Shown: positions 54,144-56,889 of the stretch, one piece after another
Numbering within the stretch: the stretch's first letter is position 1
How the letters are laid out: each line of letters opens with the position of its first letter
Source: an uncultured Clostridia bacterium
Lineage (GTDB): Bacteria > Bacillota > Clostridia > UBA1381
NCBI GenBank assembly: GCA_947628515.1
Contig: CANRAG010000004.1
Location: 1-56,889, forward strand
DNA length: 56,889 nt
Reading direction: 5' to 3'
Translations under genes and position numbers: made by a program
The notes under the pieces: model-generated
Database searches by the model: none
Told to the model about the DNA's origin: nothing
What the model saw: the letters and a program-made list of their open reading frames with translations, nothing else

Positions 54144-55205
54144 TTAATTAAGTTCTCTGTACGCTTCGCGCCCCTCCCACGAATCGAAGGTCGGCATATC
54201 ATTATACACATCCACAGCCATGTCGATAAGCGGCATAAGCGCTACCGCGCCGCTCCCCTCGCCAAGAAACATACCGCAGTCCAGATAGGGCGCGAGCCCC
54301 AGCGCGTCCAGCGCCAGCCTCCCGCCCGGCTCTTTTGACATATGCGACGGTATCATATAATCGCGCGCCGAAGGGTGCAGTCTGTACGCGCAAAGAGCCG
54401 CTACGGAGGAAATGAACCCGTCAATTATCACCGGAACACGGTAAGCCGCGCCGCCCAAAAACACGCCGCAGAGTCCCGCTATATCCAGTCCGCCCACCTT
54501 GCTCAAAACATCCGTCACATCATCCGCCTCCGGCCTGTTTACGGAAATAGCGCGGCCGATGGCGTCAATCTTACGTCTTAGTCCTTCTTTGCACAGTCCC
54601 GCGCCTCTGCCCGTGACCTCCTCCGGCGCTTTCTTTAGCAGCACAGCCGCTACTGCCGACGAGGTCGTTGTATTGCCTATACCCATCTCGCCGGTGGCGA
54701 TAAGCGAATACCCGTCTCGCTTAAGCCGTCCGACTATGCTTATTCCGACCTCCATTGCGCGGATTGCCTCATCACGGGACATTGCCGCGGTATATGTGAT
54801 ATTTTCGGTTCCGTATCGTATTTTTATTCGCTTATCCGTTACCCCCGGCACATCCTCAAGAACGCCTATATCTACGGGGAACAACTCGCATCCGGCTCGC
54901 TCCGCCATTATGCTGACGCTCGCTTTGCGTTTTAAAAAATTACCCGTCACCATAGCCGTTATATCCTGTCCGCACTGGGTTACCCCTTCGTTTACCACTC
55001 CGTTATCGGCACACATTATGACCAGGGCTTTCTTATCTATATGCGTGTTCACGTCGCCCGATATTGCGCACAGCTGTGCTGTCAACTCCTCAAGTCGACC
55101 GAGGCTGTGCAGCGGCTTCGCCACATTGAGCCATTTCTTCTGCGCTTCGGCATATGCCGCCCCGTCGGCGGGTTCTATAATTTTAATCGCTTCGTTTAAT
55201 GTCAT
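54144..55205 (-). CDS. cobT: Nicotinate-nucleotide:dimethylbenzimidazole phosphoribosyltransferase
   Basis: Makes alpha-ribazole phosphate, the lower ligand that CobS attaches. KPLHSLGRLEELTAQL at the N-terminus, VIMCADNGVVNEGVTQ, TGEMGIGNTTTSSA, GRGAGLCKEGLRRK, and the catalytic glutamate in GMFLGEGSGAVALMP. 353 residues, normal. It lies more than 30 kb from the other cob genes, behind the rpiB-like gene and its terminator; GGAGG precedes the ATG, but I see no clear promoter of its own. Confidence 0.95.
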   Translation of the reverse strand: MTLNEAIKIIEPADGAAYAEAQKKWLNVAKPLHSLGRLEELTAQLCAISGDVNTHIDKKALVIMCADNGVVNEGVTQCGQDITAMVTGNFLKRKASVSIMAERAGCELFPVDIGVLEDVPGVTDKRIKIRYGTENITYTAAMSRDEAIRAMEVGISIVGRLKRDGYSLIATGEMGIGNTTTSSAVAAVLLKKAPEEVTGRGAGLCKEGLRRKIDAIGRAISVNRPEADDVTDVLSKVGGLDIAGLCGVFLGGAAYRVPVIIDGFISSVAALCAYRLHPSARDYMIPSHMSKEPGGRLALDALGLAPYLDCGMFLGEGSGAVALMPLIDMAVDVYNDMPTFDSWEGREAYRELN

Positions 55206-55237
55206 TGCAGCCTCCGAAAAAATATTTTTACGTCACT

Positions 55238-55270
55238 AAAAAAGTAACGGCATGCAGTTCATGCCGTTAC
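55238..55270 (-). terminator. Intrinsic terminator after the RpiB-like gene
   Basis: GTAACGGCATG and CATGCCGTTAC form a perfect 11-bp stem with a five-base loop, followed on - by T6. It separates the isomerase gene from cobT. Confidence 0.88.
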
Positions 55271-55283
55271 CGTGAATTAGCAA

Positions 55284-55922
55284 TCAATCAACGATTGTCT
55301 CAACATAAGCCTTAATCTTGTCGCACTTTGCGTTGGCGAAGAACAGCTCCTTGAACTTAGCGCCCGCTACCGCGCCCTTTACAAGATCCTGATCGAGAGC
55401 CGGAAGTATATCCAAAAGATCGCGGTATGTAACCTTCTTAACCTCATTAAGGATTTTAGCGTTTCTCTGCTCCGGAACAGCTCTCTCCTTCGGATAGCCG
55501 CCGCCCCATTCCTCAACAAAGAGCTTCTCAAATATGTACTGGAGGTTAAGCTCCGCGCCCCAGCCCCAGCCCTTTGCGAAAGGCAGAGCGATACAGTTGC
55601 CGTTGTTTACCTGTGTGAACTGATAAGCGTCCGTCGGATCAACGATATGTCCGCAGAGAACTCCGGGGAATGAATTGCAGGCAAGACAAGCGCCCTCGCC
55701 CGTTCCGCAGCCCGTGATTACGAGATCGGCAGCGCCCGAATTTATAAGTATTGAAGCAAGAATACCAATCTGAACATATGTAAGCTGAGCCTCATCCTCC
55801 GCCGTATACATTCCGTAATTATCCACTGTATGACCGAGCGGTTCAACAACCTTCTTTAGTGTAGCTTCGATAATGCCATTCTTTGCAGCCTGGCTGTTTT
55901 CGTTAATTAAAGCAATTCTCAT
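55284..55922 (-). CDS. RpiB/LacA/LacB-family sugar-phosphate isomerase
   Basis: Aldose-ketose isomerase fold. MRIALINENSQAAKNGII at the N-terminus, then DLVITGCGTGEGACLACN, whose GCGTG and cysteine correspond to the family's active-site loop. At 212 residues it is about 60 longer than ribose-5-phosphate isomerase B; the extra C-terminal part contains GWGWGAELNLQYIFEKLF and EEWGGGYPKERAVPEQRNAK. The long version may have a different substrate than ribose phosphate. Start at ATG 55922, where the family begins, behind AAAGGAG. Strong promoter and terminator indicate a single-gene unit. Confidence 0.85.
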   Translation of the reverse strand: MRIALINENSQAAKNGIIEATLKKVVEPLGHTVDNYGMYTAEDEAQLTYVQIGILASILINSGAADLVITGCGTGEGACLACNSFPGVLCGHIVDPTDAYQFTQVNNGNCIALPFAKGWGWGAELNLQYIFEKLFVEEWGGGYPKERAVPEQRNAKILNEVKKVTYRDLLDILPALDQDLVKGAVAGAKFKELFFANAKCDKIKAYVETIVD

Positions 55923-55974
55923 TGTTATAAAGTCTCCTTTCAAATCATGTCGGGTTTGTCCCGTTCTTTATATC

Positions 55975-56003
55975 ATTATACCGCAATTTTTCATTTTAGT
56001 CAA
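55975..56003 (-). promoter_or_regulatory. Sigma-A-type promoter for the RpiB-like gene
   Basis: On -, TTGACT (55998-56003), 17 bp, TATAAT (55975-55980). Its -35 box lies inside the dyad at 55986-56029. Confidence 0.72.
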
Positions 56004-56029
56004 TATATTTATTTGCTAAAATGAAAAAT
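55986..56029. repeat. Perfect 14-bp inverted repeat over the RpiB-like gene's promoter
   Basis: ATTTTTCATTTTAG (55986-55999) is the exact reverse complement of CTAAAATGAAAAAT (56016-56029), 16 bases apart. It covers part of the -10/-35 spacer and touches the -35 box, so it could be an operator. It may also fold in RNA. Confidence 0.65.
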
Positions 56030-56107
56030 CCGAATGAGTTAACAAATTATAAACTGTATTATAAATTCAACTCATTTAAAAACCGCTGCGGGACCGCCAA
56101 AAATATA

Positions 56108-56136
56108 TTGACTAAATTCGGCCGATAATGTATAAT
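56108..56136 (+). promoter_or_regulatory. Sigma-A-type promoter for radA
   Basis: TTGACT (56108-56113), 17 bp, TATAAT (56131-56136). AAAAGGA at 56184-56189 precedes the ATG at 56196. Confidence 0.72.
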
Positions 56137-56195
56137 ATAGCTACAAAGCCCGCAATGATGTATAAATAACTATATAACAATGAAAAGGAACTTGT

Positions 56196-56889
56196 ATGAT
56201 GAAAACAAAATCAGTATATATATGCAATGAATGTGGCTACCGTTCCCCGAAGTGGCTTGGGAAATGTCCCGGCTGCAACAATTGGAACACTATGGTGGAA
56301 ACGCTTGACGCATCGGCAAAGCCATCCGCCGCGTCACGTCCCGGGATCGGGATAAAAAGCGAGCTTAACCGACCAAAGCCCATACGCGATATAACCGGGA
56401 ACCACGCGTCACGTTTTTCAACCGGATTGCGCGAGCTTGACAGAGTGCTCGGCGGCGGCATAGTAAACGGCGAGCTGATACTTGTTGGCGGCGATCCGGG
56501 TATAGGCAAGTCTACGCTGCTCCTGCAAATCTGCGAAAATGTCGGTAAAACAAAAAAAATACTCTACGTTTCGGGCGAGGAGTCGCCGGTACAGATTAAG
56601 ATACGCGCCGAACGGCTTAACGTAAACACCGAAAATCTGTATCTGCTTTCGGAAACGGATGTGGAAACCGTTCTTGAAAACATAAATGACACAAAGCCGG
56701 ATATAGTCATTATCGACTCAATCCAGACGATGCATATAGAGTCCATCCAATCGGCGGCGGGCAGCGTGCCGCAGGTTCGCGAAACCACAAACGCGCTTAT
56801 GCGCCTGGCGAAATCAATGAGCATATCCATGTTCATCGTGGGACATGTCACAAAGGACGGAGCGCTCGCGGGACCGCGAGTACTGGAGC
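56196..56889 (+). CDS. radA: DNA repair/branch-migration protein RadA (Sms), 5' part
   Basis: Acts in recombination by driving branch migration from RecA joints. The frame runs off the right edge after 231 codons, about half of the usual 450. An N-terminal zinc finger with four cysteines (CNECGYRSPKWLGKCPGC) is followed by the ATPase: FSTGLRELDRVLGGGIVNGEL, Walker A GGDPGIGKSTLLLQI, GEESPVQIKIRAERL, and IVIIDSIQTM as Walker B. Two ATGs (56196 and 56199) are adjacent. Family certain; the KNRFG motif and Lon-like domain are beyond the window. Confidence 0.95.
   Translation, partial: MMKTKSVYICNECGYRSPKWLGKCPGCNNWNTMVETLDASAKPSAASRPGIGIKSELNRPKPIRDITGNHASRFSTGLRELDRVLGGGIVNGELILVGGDPGIGKSTLLLQICENVGKTKKILYVSGEESPVQIKIRAERLNVNTENLYLLSETDVETVLENINDTKPDIVIIDSIQTMHIESIQSAAGSVPQVRETTNALMRLAKSMSISMFIVGHVTKDGALAGPRVLE

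Overview
The window reads as chromosomal DNA of an anaerobic, spore-forming Clostridia-type Firmicute. The evidence is the spoIIGA-sigE-sigG sporulation block with an apparent Spo0A box, the anaerobic (CbiK/CbiD/CbiG) cobalamin route, lipoproteins, and many sigma-A promoters with TTGAC-like -35 and TATAAT -10 boxes at 17-18 bp spacing. Two families of secreted or cytoplasmic glycosidases plus araD suggest a plant-polysaccharide degrader, plausibly from the gut. I cannot place it at genus level. No rRNA, tRNA, CRISPR array or insertion sequence was seen.

Layout. 1-1.1 kb: the tail of a HAD phosphatase and araD, both on +. 1.1-3.7 kb: sigG, sigE and spoIIGA on -. 3.8-5.8 kb: a GH42 beta-galactosidase on +. 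5.9-23.7 kb: a nearly complete anaerobic cobalamin pathway on -, in two blocks. The upstream block lies behind a cobalamin riboswitch with an attached terminator: cbiL, cbiF, cbiG, cbiH, cbiJ, cbiC, an ABC importer, a lipoprotein CbiK and a binding protein with SLH repeats. The downstream block has its own promoter and no second riboswitch: cbiD, cbiET, cbiA, cobU, cobS, a short CobU-like protein, cbiB, cobD and cobQ. CobT lies apart at 54-55 kb. Uroporphyrinogen-level enzymes, precorrin-2 dehydrogenase and a corrinoid adenosyltransferase are not in the window. 23.8-27.4 kb: gyrA followed by two cyclophilins. 27.7-36.9 kb: an operon nrnA-truB-ribF-glmU-pth-mfd-prsA, in which nrnA carries a clear 3' frameshift. 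37.2-44.4 kb: a 2056-residue secreted multidomain glycosidase divergent from an AraC regulator. 44.5-49.6 kb: der-plsY-gpsA-DUF815 ATPase-secreted protein. 49.7-50.2 kb: a gene-poor stretch that looks like a compact type I toxin-antitoxin locus. 50.2-56.9 kb: secDF, a motif-poor LarC homologue, cobT, an RpiB/LacAB isomerase, and the start of radA on +.

The most novel-looking signals are four. First, the convergent small-RNA/hydrophobic-peptide locus at 49.8-50.15 kb, whose two predicted transcripts begin with nearly the same sequence. Second, the cobaltochelatase that appears to be exported as a lipoprotein beside an SLH-anchored binding protein. Third, the LarC-fold protein that has lost the family's signature motifs. 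Fourth, the broken 3' end of nrnA. All calls come from reading the sequence; no database search was run.
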